From Physcia stellaris (lineage: Eukaryota > Ascomycota > Lecanoromycetes > Caliciales > Physciaceae): a stretch of 64,000 nt of DNA. Each line of letters begins with the position of its first letter. The first letter of the stretch is position 1. The stretch spans positions 248,001-312,000 of the forward strand of contig JABSSW010000002.1 in NCBI GenBank assembly GCA_018902385.1, read 5' to 3'. The notes under the pieces are model-generated. The model made no database searches, had not been told where the DNA came from, and worked only from the letters and a program-made list of their open reading frames with translations. Made by a program: the position numbers and the translations under genes. Of this stretch, positions 11,948 to 22,177 are shown piece after piece.

Positions 11948-12512
11948 ACTGATGGGATGGTTGGTGAGATGAAGGTTTTCACACAAGGTGATTTGATGCT
12001 TACTGGGTTTTGGTGTAGAAATTGATGAGATTAATTACGAATTGGGGTTTTAAGCAAGGGTGAGTTGGTTTGAAATATGGTTTGTGAGTCATCCCATTTT
12101 GGAACGCCACACTTAGGCTTCGCTCGGTATCTATCTCAATAACGGGCACTCTACGGGAAAGCTTAAAACCTACTAGCTTAATTTCTTAACTTAACGGCCA
12201 GATCGGTTTGGGTAACCAGGTGAAGTCGAGTGAAAGAAAAGTGGAACAATGCCATTACTGTTTGCTTGAAAGGCGAATCCTGACAATGCAAACAATGAGG
12301 CAAATGACATTCGCTCAATGAAAAGTCATTGTCTTTGTACTCAACAACGGCCACTAATGGTGATCATCGATATATTAAAGCGATGACGGGGTTCATCCCT
12401 CTATCTTGTTTCTCAGACATCATTCCACCACTACAAACACTAACAGTTCATTGAAGTCACAGCACCAGCGAACGAAACCTACAGCAACATTTGACGCCAA
12501 CACATCTGAGCT
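11948..12512. other. Intergenic stretch
   Basis: Upstream regions of two divergent genes. A TATATTAAAG sequence near 12371 could serve as a TATA-like element for the gene to the right. Nothing else is seen. Confidence 0.35.
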
Positions 12513-13190
12513 ATGTACTCGTGCAGTGCAAGAGGAGCACGTGGACGTGAGCGGCGAACCCCAAAATCTGCCAAAAAGACCTCGCTCGCTAAACGCAAAG
12601 CTAGGGAAGCCAGAAAGGCCGAGAAAGAGAAAGCGGATGTCAAAAAGCAGGAGGACTTGGATAAGCGGCGAACCACAAAATCTGTCAAAAAGTCCTCGCT
12701 CGCTAAACGCGAAACTATGGCAGCCAGCAAGGCCGATAAATCGGATGTCAAAGAGCAGGAGGACTTGGACGAGCAGGAGGACTTGGACGAGCAGGGGGAC
12801 TTGGACGAGCAGGAGGACTCGGACGAGCAGGAGGACTCGGACGAGCAGGAGGACTCGGACGAGCAGGAGGACTTGGACGAGGACTTGAACAGTAAGTTCC
12901 TCCGCCTTTCAGCATTAGTGTTGAAGGCCTTCAAGTGCCAGGCTTCTCATGAGCCTCCGGCCACTCTTTTCATTGGTCCAGCAGAAGATCCCATCCTCGA
13001 GGAAAATGGTGACTCGGATGCTGAAGATACCGATATTGGTCGGCTTGACAGAAGGCAAGCCCTGAAGAAGCAGACGAAGCAGACTTGGAAGTTGAACGAT
13101 AAGAAGAGGACCAAGGCATTGCGACATGACAGAAAGGCGGCGGCCTGTTTGAAGGAAGCGAGGTTTAGTTGTATGAGTGCATGTTCGTAG
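12513..13190 (+). CDS. Acidic tandem-repeat hypothetical protein
   Basis: Open frame of 225 residues. I do not recognise a family. The N-terminal 70 residues hold two copies of a roughly 33-residue block (RRTPKSAKKTSLAKR... and RRTTKSVKKSSLAKR...), each ending in KQEDLDK or EQEDLDE. They are followed by about six perfect or near-perfect six-residue repeats (EDLDEQ/EDSDEQ). The last 100 residues are mixed, with a basic stretch. There is no signal peptide. The start is the first ATG of this frame; an upstream exon cannot be excluded because a neighbouring frame is open from 12406. Probably a disordered, lineage-specific nuclear or cytosolic protein. Confidence 0.5.
   Translation: MYSCSARGARGRERRTPKSAKKTSLAKRKAREARKAEKEKADVKKQEDLDKRRTTKSVKKSSLAKRETMAASKADKSDVKEQEDLDEQEDLDEQGDLDEQEDSDEQEDSDEQEDSDEQEDLDEDLNSKFLRLSALVLKAFKCQASHEPPATLFIGPAEDPILEENGDSDAEDTDIGRLDRRQALKKQTKQTWKLNDKKRTKALRHDRKAAACLKEARFSCMSACS
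12757..12886 (+). repeat. 18-bp coding tandem repeat
   Basis: About six to seven head-to-tail copies of an 18-bp unit (type GAGGACTCGGACGAGCAG) encode the acidic hexapeptide array of the surrounding gene. The units differ by only one or two bases, so the array is young and likely to vary in copy number among strains. Confidence 0.85.
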
Positions 13191-13366
13191 CTGGCAGCAT
13201 TAATAAAGTCGAAGTTGTCTCGATCATATTCCTTTGTCCGTCACTTCTTGACTTGGAGACTCACGACCAAGGTCAAGCAGACTCAATTACCCAGATAATC
13301 TTATCTCTTGGAGATACGCCGGCTCATTGGCTCGCAGCCACACCCCACGAACGAGGAACGAGGGTA

Positions 13367-14192
13367 CCTTAACGGAAGGTAGTGTTCTAGTTTTACCGTA
13401 AAGTGATCGTAAATGATAAATAATCGCCCTTGGACGGTTATTTATCGTAAATTACAAATTACAATAATTTGTTCAAAACGTTTCTGTATAATTATCGTTA
13501 TTGAATTTGACTGTGCAAAAATCGTTTGACTTTATTAACGTAATTGAGTTTTGAAACGTTTTATTGAAAAAACGAATAAATTCATAAACGTATTTAAATT
13601 TACATGTTTTATTGCAATAATCGTGATATCATAATTATTTTCATGTTACGATAGCATATTCGTTATTCATCGATAATCGTCAAATAATCGTTCAATTACG
13701 TCAAGCTTGTCAAGTTTACAGTTCGAATACATTGTGCTTGCATGAACATTCACGCTTTGTGAATTTGAACATCAAAATCAAGCGATTCAAACAAAGTTTA
13801 CGCGAGAACGTTATTCAAATTTAATGAATGCGTGACGTTGATGTTGCGCATTGTGATTGATTGATTGAATCGCATTGCGTTTGATGCATGCGTCGCGCGC
13901 AATGTTTTGAATTTTGATATTGTGCTTTGAACTCTGATATTGAAAATTACTGTTGAAACGTGTCATATCAATGACGTTTCGAAGCATTGCAACGTTATAT
14001 ATCGAATACGTGACAAATCAAAAACATCGTCAACATGTGTAAACGTTTTTGATTTTTTTACGATGACAAACGAAAAACGTAACAGAACTGTTCCCGCCTT
14101 TAGACAGCCAAGCTTTTTGGTTACGTGACTATGTAACAACTCTAAAAAAACCGCAACCCTACGGTAAAATAAACCATAACCTTCCGTTAAGG
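13367..14192. mobile_element. Non-autonomous Tc1/mariner-like element (MITE)
   Basis: An 826-bp AT-rich element has inverted ends that both read CCTTAACGGAAGGT inward, followed after about 10 diverged bases by TTTTACCGTA. It is flanked by TA on both sides (13365-13366 and 14193-14194), the target duplication typical of Tc1/mariner. The interior has no long reading frame and is full of short AACG/CGTT words. It therefore looks like a deletion derivative moved by a transposase elsewhere. Confidence 0.75.
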
Positions 14193-14829
14193 TAGTAACA
14201 GCGTATTGAACAAGAAAAGTTGGCTGATCGAACTTATCCCTTGATTTCGTTAAAAGACATTTTCGCTGGGCCTAGAACCTTCTCTCAGAAGATGTAAGCA
14301 TACAGCCATGAGCATCAAACGCGAAACCTTCAAAACCCCATAATTGGTCTTCCAGCTTGGGCTTTTGAAGTGTGGACCGAGTCATATATCACAGGTCTTT
14401 GCCATCGAAATTTTGCTTCAAGCTATAAAATGCCCAAAAATGAGCTTGACACAGCATCTGTATCATTCCAAGGAACGACGTTTGCGAAATTTGGGAAATT
14501 TGTGATTAGTCAGCAATGCCATTGGTGCCAAGCCAAGTGAGGAGGATCTTAACCCTGGCTCAACCATGGAAATTTCTCATCAAGCGACGTCCAGATCTCG
14601 TTCTTTGACGAGGTAATATTCAGCGTCTTCAGGAGCAAAGATTGTGCCAAGTTAGACACAGCCTTCTCCCCTTTGCAACCCTTTGCGATGCTGGGCTACG
14701 GTCTAGCGTCTCCAAGGTGCTGGCGAGTTGTAACTCGAGTAGGATTCTGGTGCCATGCGGCTAGGTGCTCGATAGCAAACCATCGCTTTCCATGGATCCT
14801 TCCTTTAGTGATGGGATATGACATGACAA
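14193..14829. other. Intergenic stretch between two repeats
   Basis: No gene supported. An 80-codon open frame at 14673-14915 crosses into the next repeat and is treated as chance. Confidence 0.4.
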
Positions 14830-15092
14830 GTTGGCGCGTGACAGTAATGACCGTATCGTCACCGTGGTATCGTGACGGTCAGGTCACGATTACTAAGCGC
14901 CAAGACATCACGTGAAATTAATATGATTGGATACAGCGTTCCCAAGAACGAAATTCCCAGTGTTTATCTGTTACTATACATAGCGTACTAAGCGAAAGAC
15001 TAATACCCAGAACAGCTAGCTGTCAAGTTGAATCATCGTGACGTGACTGACGGTGTAATGACAGACGTGTAATGACCGTCACGCGACGCCCC
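14830..15092. repeat. Short element with degenerate inverted ends
   Basis: About 260 bp. The left end (CGCGTGACAGTAATGAC) and the reverse complement of the right end (CGCGTGACGGTCATTAC) match at most positions, and both are followed 40-50 bp inward by GTCACGAT. The CGTGACGGTCA word recurs several times. It could be a decayed MITE or an accumulation of a short palindromic repeat. No clear target duplication was found. Confidence 0.4.
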
Positions 15093-15450
15093 CCATCACT
15101 ACCTTCCTTCAATCTCTAGTTCTCAAGTCGGGAGGAAATGCCTTTGCTCTCCTGTTCTATACCTGTCTCTCTCCTTCTTCAACCACAGGTCTTACAAGTC
15201 GAATGATGTTGTACAAATAAGAGGGACTCGGTTGTATCCTCTAAATCGCGAGGCTTTTTCTGCGAAGTCTTGAACAGGGCCAAGCCTTTTTACATGCACG
15301 CATAGCTCGCGGCTTACAAGTCGCATATGAATGCGGCAGAACGCCTAAATCCCTTGCCACTTCGTCCTAGCGCACCAGAATTAGGATCTTGGTTAAAAAG
15401 CACTCGCCGCCGCCAATGCAGGCACTCTTTCCCTCCCAATACACTCATGC
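15093..15450. other. Promoter side of secreted-protein gene
   Basis: Non-coding 5' flank of the following gene. No defined motif is supported. Confidence 0.35.
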
Positions 15451-16059
15451 ATGGCTGCAGATTTGATATTCTTCGGAAACCTCAACATGCGTTCGATAGG
15501 AATACATTTCTTGATGTTCACCATCACCTTATGTTCAATTACCAAAGCTTTTCCGGTCAATAACTTCATTCTTCCATCGCTCCCTCAAGTATGCGAAAGA
15601 TCAATAAGAGTTGGTAGAATTAGTAACGGCGCTCTGCACCTTTCACCATTCGGGCCGGTAAATGGCTTGAATATACTCTTCTGTAATGCTGGACAACCCA
15701 TACCACCAGCCGAAGCAAAGTCGGCTCTCAGAACTATGATTACCGACATTTCGCCTGATCTGAGACATCATCCTTGGGATCCAATCCCTGATAATACTTT
15801 CCAAAGAGCAAAGTTCTTCAAGCCAACGGGAGATCGCGTCGCAGTGTTTGTCCATACTGTACGTGATGAGGTACTCTCATGGCTGGAACTAGCCCAAGTC
15901 TTGACTGAGGTAGAGACCTACATGGTTGGACCCGGCGGTGATCCGCGCAAACAGCATTTCCACGAACTAGAGTTTCACGTACGCAGTCATGAGGGAGAGA
16001 TTGCAGTAGGACGAGTTCAATTCGTTCCACGAGACATACCAACCGGGAAGAAGATATAA
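15451..16059 (+). CDS. Secreted hypothetical protein (paralogue A)
   Basis: Single exon. The ATG at 15451 gives 202 residues, but the in-frame ATG at 15487 places MRSIGIHFLMFTITLCSITK at the very N terminus and makes a better signal peptide, so the true start is probably 15487. The mature protein has few cysteines and no domain I recognise. Its C-terminal half (RVAVFVHTV, then VLTEVETYMVG, HFHELEFHV, EIAVGRVQFV) follows the same beta-strand rhythm as the protein encoded convergently at 16448-17305. The two look like distant members of one secreted family of unknown role. Confidence 0.65.
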   Translation: MAADLIFFGNLNMRSIGIHFLMFTITLCSITKAFPVNNFILPSLPQVCERSIRVGRISNGALHLSPFGPVNGLNILFCNAGQPIPPAEAKSALRTMITDISPDLRHHPWDPIPDNTFQRAKFFKPTGDRVAVFVHTVRDEVLSWLELAQVLTEVETYMVGPGGDPRKQHFHELEFHVRSHEGEIAVGRVQFVPRDIPTGKKI

Positions 16060-16447
16060 AGCATTCTCGTAATGAGCCTGCGTTTGGCGTTCAACTGCCG
16101 AAAATGCCAGTTTCTTAGAAGCTCCACCCTCATCATGTGAGGGAGCGTATTTCCGTGAGTGGAATCATTGCGATATTATAATTGTCAAGACACTAGGAGC
16201 GTGCGGCGACTATCAATACCCTAGACCCCAACTCACTGCAACAAATTTAGAAATATTAAGGGTATTGAGCTTTTCATTCGAACAGAGCTCAGATTCTCAA
16301 TCGCTACTCAGACCCTGCGGTCTTTTCCAGTCAGTCCATTCGCAGAACCCACTGCCTAGTTCTTTCCCCCAACCATGACCTTCCAACCCAACTCGGCAAA
16401 CCTTCCCTGCGCAAGCATAAATTCTGGAATACGTTTCAGGCCTTCTA
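16060..16447. other. Intergenic 3'-3' stretch
   Basis: Lies between two convergent genes and should contain both polyadenylation regions. No other feature is seen. Confidence 0.4.
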
Positions 16448-17305
16448 TCAGCCATCTATACTCAAAAAAAGGGGGGCCTTTCTCTCCCTTCTCAGCACTG
16501 CAATCTGAGAGTTGTAGTCAAGAGCTTCGTAAATAAGAGGCTTGACAATAGTGGTGACTCGAAAAACAGCGACTTGTACTAGCGCGGCGAGCACCGACAT
16601 GAAAACCTGAAAGATCGAGAGCGGCTTGGCGTAGGGTGTGAACTGAGCTGCGAACCCGAAAGCGGGATTGGGGCCAGCTGCGAGGTTTTTACTGATTCCA
16701 GAGAGATCTGAAGTCGCGGAGAAGCCGTTCATGCCCTTATTCTGCGACATCTCCGGCTCCAGGATAGACGATGTTCCGTTCTCCGTTGCTGCAATCCCCT
16801 CAGATAAAGTTTTCCTCTCGACCTTCTCAAACCTTAACCAAGCGACTACCTTCCCGCTCCACAGCAAATCGAACTCTACTTCTCGGAACTGCTTGCGGCC
16901 AACGATGTCGTTTATTCCGCCATACAAGCCCCACACGAGGATCTTAGCATCTACATACTGCGCTGGGGGTACTGCCTCGAACTCAATTTGAACATCTGTA
17001 TACTTCGGTAAGGGGAGGAAATGTACTTCAAACTGCTTGTCGAAGTCTAGCGTGGCGAGATTGGCAGCTACATCGACGGCATTCATCAAGGTCGAGGTTG
17101 GTGGTAGACGAACTGAGGAGTACCCAGCCCGAATGGAAAATCGAGAATCCCATGGCACGGAGAGGAGTGGACCGGCACTGCTCGTGTTAATGATAGACGG
17201 AAGCAGGATTCGAGGCTGGGTTGGGACAACGAAAGGAGAGCAAAGACCTAACAATGGGAAAACAAAGGGCAGCAGCAGTTGGATTGAGAGGATCATGGAA
17301 GTCAT
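16448..17305 (-). CDS. Secreted hypothetical protein (paralogue B)
   Basis: Single exon, 285 residues, ATG at 17305. Residues 1-23 form a strong signal peptide (LLLPFVFPLLGLCS). A domain at about 90-165 contains VQIEFEAVPPAQYVDAK, then VWGLYGGINDIV, REVEFDLLW and VVAWLRFEKVER; its spacing parallels the convergent neighbour at 15451-16059. A second hydrophobic stretch (about 225-255, LSIFQVFMSVLAALVQVAVF) could be a membrane anchor near the C terminus. No known family was recognised. An NGT glycosylation site follows the domain. Gene-like codon pattern and leader support a real gene. Confidence 0.72.
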   Translation of the reverse strand: MTSMILSIQLLLPFVFPLLGLCSPFVVPTQPRILLPSIINTSSAGPLLSVPWDSRFSIRAGYSSVRLPPTSTLMNAVDVAANLATLDFDKQFEVHFLPLPKYTDVQIEFEAVPPAQYVDAKILVWGLYGGINDIVGRKQFREVEFDLLWSGKVVAWLRFEKVERKTLSEGIAATENGTSSILEPEMSQNKGMNGFSATSDLSGISKNLAAGPNPAFGFAAQFTPYAKPLSIFQVFMSVLAALVQVAVFRVTTIVKPLIYEALDYNSQIAVLRRERKAPLFLSIDG

Positions 17306-18571
17306 GGATGAAGTCTGATAGTATCTTGAACAGCGAGAAGAGGAAGACGGGACGGTCCAGCTCTATGGACTAGGGGTGGCTTTCTTAAAAGCGTAAGAGC
17401 TAGAGGCGATAATTGCTAGCTCATCGTCCTCTTCAAGCTGACGGCTCGGGACGCGACATGCGAGCTATGTGAAGCTAGTATCTAGCTCCTTGGAGGCAGA
17501 AGAGAGCGACAGAAATGACAGATGGAAGGATCATAGAATTCTCAATGTCGAGAAAGCACCCGAAAAATAAAAAATTGAGCATATGTCATTTGGGAGATGC
17601 TCTCTTGGAATGTGAAAGAATTCTTTCGAGGAAATTTCGTGCTTGCAAAGCACTATGTGTCACTTGACAATAATGAACAGGACGTTGTCAGTCGATTTTA
17701 CTCCCCAAATCCCCACGCTGAGTCGCATATAGGAACATTTGGACCCTGGTCCAGACCCTGAAAGTAAGGGTAATATGCGAGAAGACAGATCGGTAGCCTA
17801 CCATCGTCCTCGTGTAATAATCAAGGGATTAGTCTTGCTGCAGGCCTGACCTACGCGATTTTCCGCGGAAGAAGGAGTACGGGTACTCCACCAGATCATC
17901 ACTGCAGCAGATGAACCTTGATAGCGTGAGGCTAAGCCTCGCAAATATGGAGAATGCGAGAAACGTACAAGGATAGTGGATCCAGGGTTAATGACTGAAC
18001 GTTCTGGTTAGGGAGATAGATTTCGTTGATCCAACACTGGAGAATGCACCCGGAATCGATCCGGGAACCTTCCTCAGCGCCCTTGACCAATAGTTTGGTA
18101 GTATGTGGTGCCAATTTCCATGACACACCGGCAGATCTGCGATTACCCGACTTGGGAAGCAATCAGAAGGTGGTGCCATTTTCATGTCGGCTTCATATGC
18201 TTTGTGCCAAAGACGGGTACGCGTTTTGTCACAATGGATAGGTCACTGAAGGGGAAGATAGCACCACACCAGACCATGGGATAGACAGCTTCGCTAGCTG
18301 TTGAGGCTGCCACACGGCTGGCTTTTGAGATAGAGGAGATTGATATGCTGACTAGATCCAGTCTTGTTGGAGTACTGCGAATAAAGCGAAGAGTCTTAGA
18401 GTCAAGCCTTCCTCTTCTCGCACGTACAACAAAGACTTTGGTCATACATCTCCGTTATGTTGGACGGAGCCAGGATTTTAGAAGTCCGTGGACTGAGGTC
18501 GAATATCTTGCAATCAAATTTGAAATTATCGGGTCAAGCCGACTCTGGCCATCTGGACTGTCGATAAGGTA
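17306..18571. other. Intergenic stretch with a tRNA T-arm-like sequence
   Basis: No gene supported. On the minus strand around 18047-18073 a GGTTCCCGGATCGATTCCGGG sequence resembles a tRNA T-arm/B-box, but no matching acceptor, D or anticodon arm could be drawn. Confidence 0.4.
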
Positions 18572-19891
18572 TTACTTCACCAATAGTGCTAGGGTCCAAT
18601 TACGGCACCGTGTCGTAGAATCATCTTGCCCACTGCCATTTGGCTCACAGAGGAGAGTCTTTTCTTTGAACTTACTGAAAGAAACTGATTTGGTCGCCAA
18701 GAGCATTGCTTTCTCGGGTATAGCTTCGCTATCAGGATTTAGTTTCACAACTTGACTTATACTTTCTCTTCCGCCTTCGGCGCCATTTGCGTAGTCTGTG
18801 CCTCTATTCTCGTTTTGGCCCTTCCCAAGCATGTGAGATGATCTCTTAGATGTTCGCGAAGCTCTCCATCGCATGCCCCATGTTCGGATCGTCCATACTG
18901 CTATAAGGCTGAAGCTGCCTGTAAGGGCTCCCAATAAAGTGAAGTACCAACCTCTATCTAGCTCACTGATTAAAGGCTGGACGGTAGCAGTCGCTAAGGC
19001 CGCTAGTGCACATCGTACAATGGAAGCTGAGGCCGCGGCAGTGCTAGGGGCTTCTGGGAGGATGTCCACGAGCAGCGTGTTTGAAGATGTGTAAACCAAA
19101 GCCCCTAGGATACCTTGAATAAATTGAAGAATTAGAGGAATACTCATATGGCTATGCTGCTTCAGAGCCCATCCGTAGCCAACCACAACACATGTCATCG
19201 AGCTAAGAACAAGGTATGAGCCTCGAGTCCTTGCTATTTCTATCGGAAATTGGCTAATGTCATCACCTTGTCCGCGGTCGATGATGTGCCCGATCTGTTT
19301 GGCAGTAATCCGATAATTCCAATCCATGAGTTTTCCATTTGCACAACCACCGATTATGATACCCATACCACGTGGTAGATAGGATAAACCAATCTCCAAC
19401 TCATTATAGTGATAGACCTCTTTAAAAGCCAATGGTATTGCTGTCTGAATACTATAATCAATCATGTAATTGAAGCCGTGCACCAGTAATATCGGCACTG
19501 CGTCTTTGAATAACAAGATTTTCAGGCACTTTAGTGGGTTCGAAATTCTTAGCTTTTTCTTTGCTACACAGATATGCTCATGCGGTGAGCTTTCATGGGC
19601 GTCGCTACTAACGTTGAGATTAGAAGATCGCCCAGTGGTCATGTAATGCTTTACACTATGCCACAACGCCGTAGTTGCAGTTATTAGTGGTGTCGCCCAT
19701 GTCCGCTCCCACCACCTCCTGGTCTTCAGACTGCCATTTCCAACCACGCACCGGCCAGTCTCCGGGAGGAAGCCTGCTACTGCTCCAAGCAGTGCCACTC
19801 CTACGACAACTATGAACCAGAATATCCACCTGACTTGTATGCGACTAAACCCCCACAATAGGCCCAACGCAAGTTCCCAGTTTAATGCCAT
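18572..19891 (-). pseudogene. 5'-truncated MFS (QDR/DHA1-type) exporter
   Basis: The 439-residue open frame covers only the second part of a 12-TM drug:H+ antiporter. It starts within TM5/TM6 (WIFWFIVVVGVALLG, then FLPETGRCVVGNGS, a QDR-like signature) and contains TM7 to TM12 plus a Lys/Ser-rich cytosolic tail. The expected preceding TM5 motif is present but out of frame: GTCVGPIVG in one frame, then GLVAYKSG in a second, then WIFWF in the third. At least two frame changes therefore lie within 19840-19890. TM1-TM4 are absent; their place is taken by the 3' end of the kinase gene, whose stop overlaps this frame's first ATG. It is best read as a relic. Confidence 0.75.
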
Positions 19892-21178
19892 GCTGATGGT
19901 CGGTAACCCGGATCCTGTGTCTCCTCTTTTGCTCGCTTTAGATCAACCGGAAAGTAGGTTTGGCAGAGCGCGGTCATGCCATCGAATACACTGCGGGAAC
20001 ACGTATCAATGGAAGCTATGTACGATGACTTTGATTTGCTGAGGTCCTTACCTTTGGCGTAAATTACTTCCCGGGTAGTGAATGAAGGTAGCAAGATCGT
20101 ATCGCAATGAATATAGCAAATTTCTTGCGTCCCATTCTTCTTCAGGTTCAGACACACCAAATTCTCGCTTGTAGTTGCGGATGTAGGCCTTGTTGCTCAA
20201 ACGATGTCGCGGAGCTCTCCAATTACCGACCTCGTATTCGTTGTGCGCTGCTAACAGATAAGCTAAAGGCAACTGTCCAAGTATTCTCGAGCAGGTTACC
20301 ATACCATACATAGAACCAGCATCGAAAACGAAAGGCTCGCCAGTTTCCATATCAGTCGCGGTATTCTCATCCCAGAGGTCGCCGTGAATCAAGCATGGCT
20401 TAATGTTCCGGCCTTCAGATTGCAAGGGTTCAAGCAGCCTAGGCACCACCTTTTCCAGAACCAGGTCGCAAACGATCTTGAATTCTTTCCACTCTCCATT
20501 TCTTTCCTGGTCCCGCGCCACCATGTGTGCTAATTGTTTCTGAAACAGCTTCGACCATGATTCCTCCCAGCAGTCGGTTATCTGAGTAAGGAATGCATGG
20601 CATGTAGTAGTATGAAATCCAAATTTACCTGTAGACGATTTCGAGTTATGATGGAGCTCCGCAAGACGCGCTGTGAATTTGACCGGGTCGGGCGGCTGAT
20701 CACCAACATTCCGGAACTCCGCAAGCAGGAAATGCGTTTCCGGTTCCGATTTGCTGTACTCCCCCACGCATACGGTTTCGGTACGAAGGTCGGAGATGTG
20801 GCATGCATTTCTTTGAGAGATTCGAATTCGCCTTCTGTCATCGATCTTCCGATCTCACCCAGTGCTGTGACCTGCGAGAGATTATTGCGAGTCCTGCCCA
20901 TGCGAAGCAATGAATAGGTGAGCTGACTGACCTTCAGAAAGTAACTTATCCGTTCACCGTTGGGTAATTGGCAAACAAGCTTTGCTGTATGCCCCCACAG
21001 TGACATTCCATAGTTATTAGCAGTTATAAGTGTGGTGCCAGGGATTGGGAAAGCTGGTAGCATGGTCAGCCTATCTTCGTTCAGATAGAGAAGCTGATGG
21101 ATAAATACCGGTCAAGACGACTGGATCTACGTCGATGACAGCCTCTACAAGGATCTCCTTGTCTTCTTGGGCCGCGTA
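19882..21178 (-). pseudogene. Fructosamine-3-kinase family gene with one frame break
   Basis: Exons near 21178-21109, 21053-20932, 20871-20767 (then a frame change), on to 20052, and 19990-19882 encode a fructosamine/ketosamine kinase. These enzymes phosphorylate glycated amines or proteins in the cytosol. Seen: KPYAWG, the catalytic loop LIHGDLWDENTATD, FVFDAGS, NEYEVGNWRAPRHRLS and a C-terminal SLRYDLATFIHYPGSN. Reading passes from KPYAW to EYSKSEPETHF only if one base is added to the G5 run near 20758-20762; no intron fits there. Intron 2 (60 nt) is a multiple of three without a stop. The 5' end is uncertain. It is either a recent pseudogene or a homopolymer error in the assembly. Confidence 0.65.
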
Positions 21179-21552
21179 CTGCGATAGACTGTGTGATAAA
21201 CATGGACAATTGACGGTGATTGTGCAGCAGGCGCAGGGGGTGGTGGGTCGAATTTTGCTAACCAACGGTTGATAAGCACTGTGGTCATGGCGGAACTGGC
21301 CCTGGTTCGCGCAAAGGCATAGAATATTCCCAGAGTCAGAAATACTCCAGAGCGTTCTCTCACCCATCCGGATAGGTCTTCTGTGGTTAGCTGATTGGAT
21401 TGAGTGTTCACCGTTGGTTGTACCGAGACTTCGTGCTTGTGCTGGTGCGAGTGCGTATGACTTGGGTCTTTAGACATTATGCTGCCATGAGTATCACTGC
21501 TGGGGGTAATGCTTGTGAGATGAGTCTTTCGGGTATAAGTGATAGAGGGCAT
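21145..21552 (-). CDS. Possible small hypothetical protein
   Basis: ATG-started frame of 135 residues: a His/Thr-rich N terminus (SHTHSHQHKHE), one moderately hydrophobic segment (SGVFLTLGIFYAFARTR), then a Pro-rich and basic end. It overlaps the presumed first exon of the kinase gene in another frame on the same strand. It may be the true 5' part of a joint transcript, a separate small gene, or chance. No family recognised. Confidence 0.3.
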   Translation of the reverse strand: MPSITYTRKTHLTSITPSSDTHGSIMSKDPSHTHSHQHKHEVSVQPTVNTQSNQLTTEDLSGWVRERSGVFLTLGIFYAFARTRASSAMTTVLINRWLAKFDPPPPAPAAQSPSIVHVYHTVYRSTRPKKTRRSL

Positions 21553-22177
21553 TTTAAGTTAAAGGAGAGCTGATGTTTGAAGGGAGAGGCAGGAGCTCTT
21601 TTATCTAGGAAAGAGCTTTGGGTTGAATTCCGGGTTGACCGGAAGCGCCCCTCGGGTAATTTATTAGCTTTTTGCAACACTCTCAATTTGTATTTCAGGA
21701 GCCACGTACAGCCCACCGTATTCAGTGTGGCAGACGACGCTGTTACCCTGTAGCTGTTGATGAACGTCTAATGAGGGCTGCAGGTGCCACCCCTTCTTTT
21801 CGAATCCCGATGACGTGCTTATAACGTACCTTTCAGCCACGAGTAACGGGGTCATGAGATGTCGCATGCCCACAGGATCTTGTCCAAGATCTACTATCTA
21901 GTGTTGCCACTCACTCGTTGCGCGTATATCTGCTGTACCTCTTTGCACATCCAAGGACTATCATATCAATCCAGCTGTGATCCCTAGTCCCGATTTACAT
22001 CCTGCTTGTGAAGAACTCTTAATTGAGCGACACTAGATTTACTCGGCAGACCAAAGTACGGGATTCATTGTTATTGGGTGCATGCAAACCAAGTTAGTGA
22101 GGGTCAGTTTGTAAGAGCCTAATTCAATGTAAACGTGGTTCATTCAAGCTTGCTAAAGCAGGTTGGTGGGATAGAGC
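21553..22177. other. Intergenic stretch
   Basis: No gene, RNA or repeat is supported. Confidence 0.4.
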
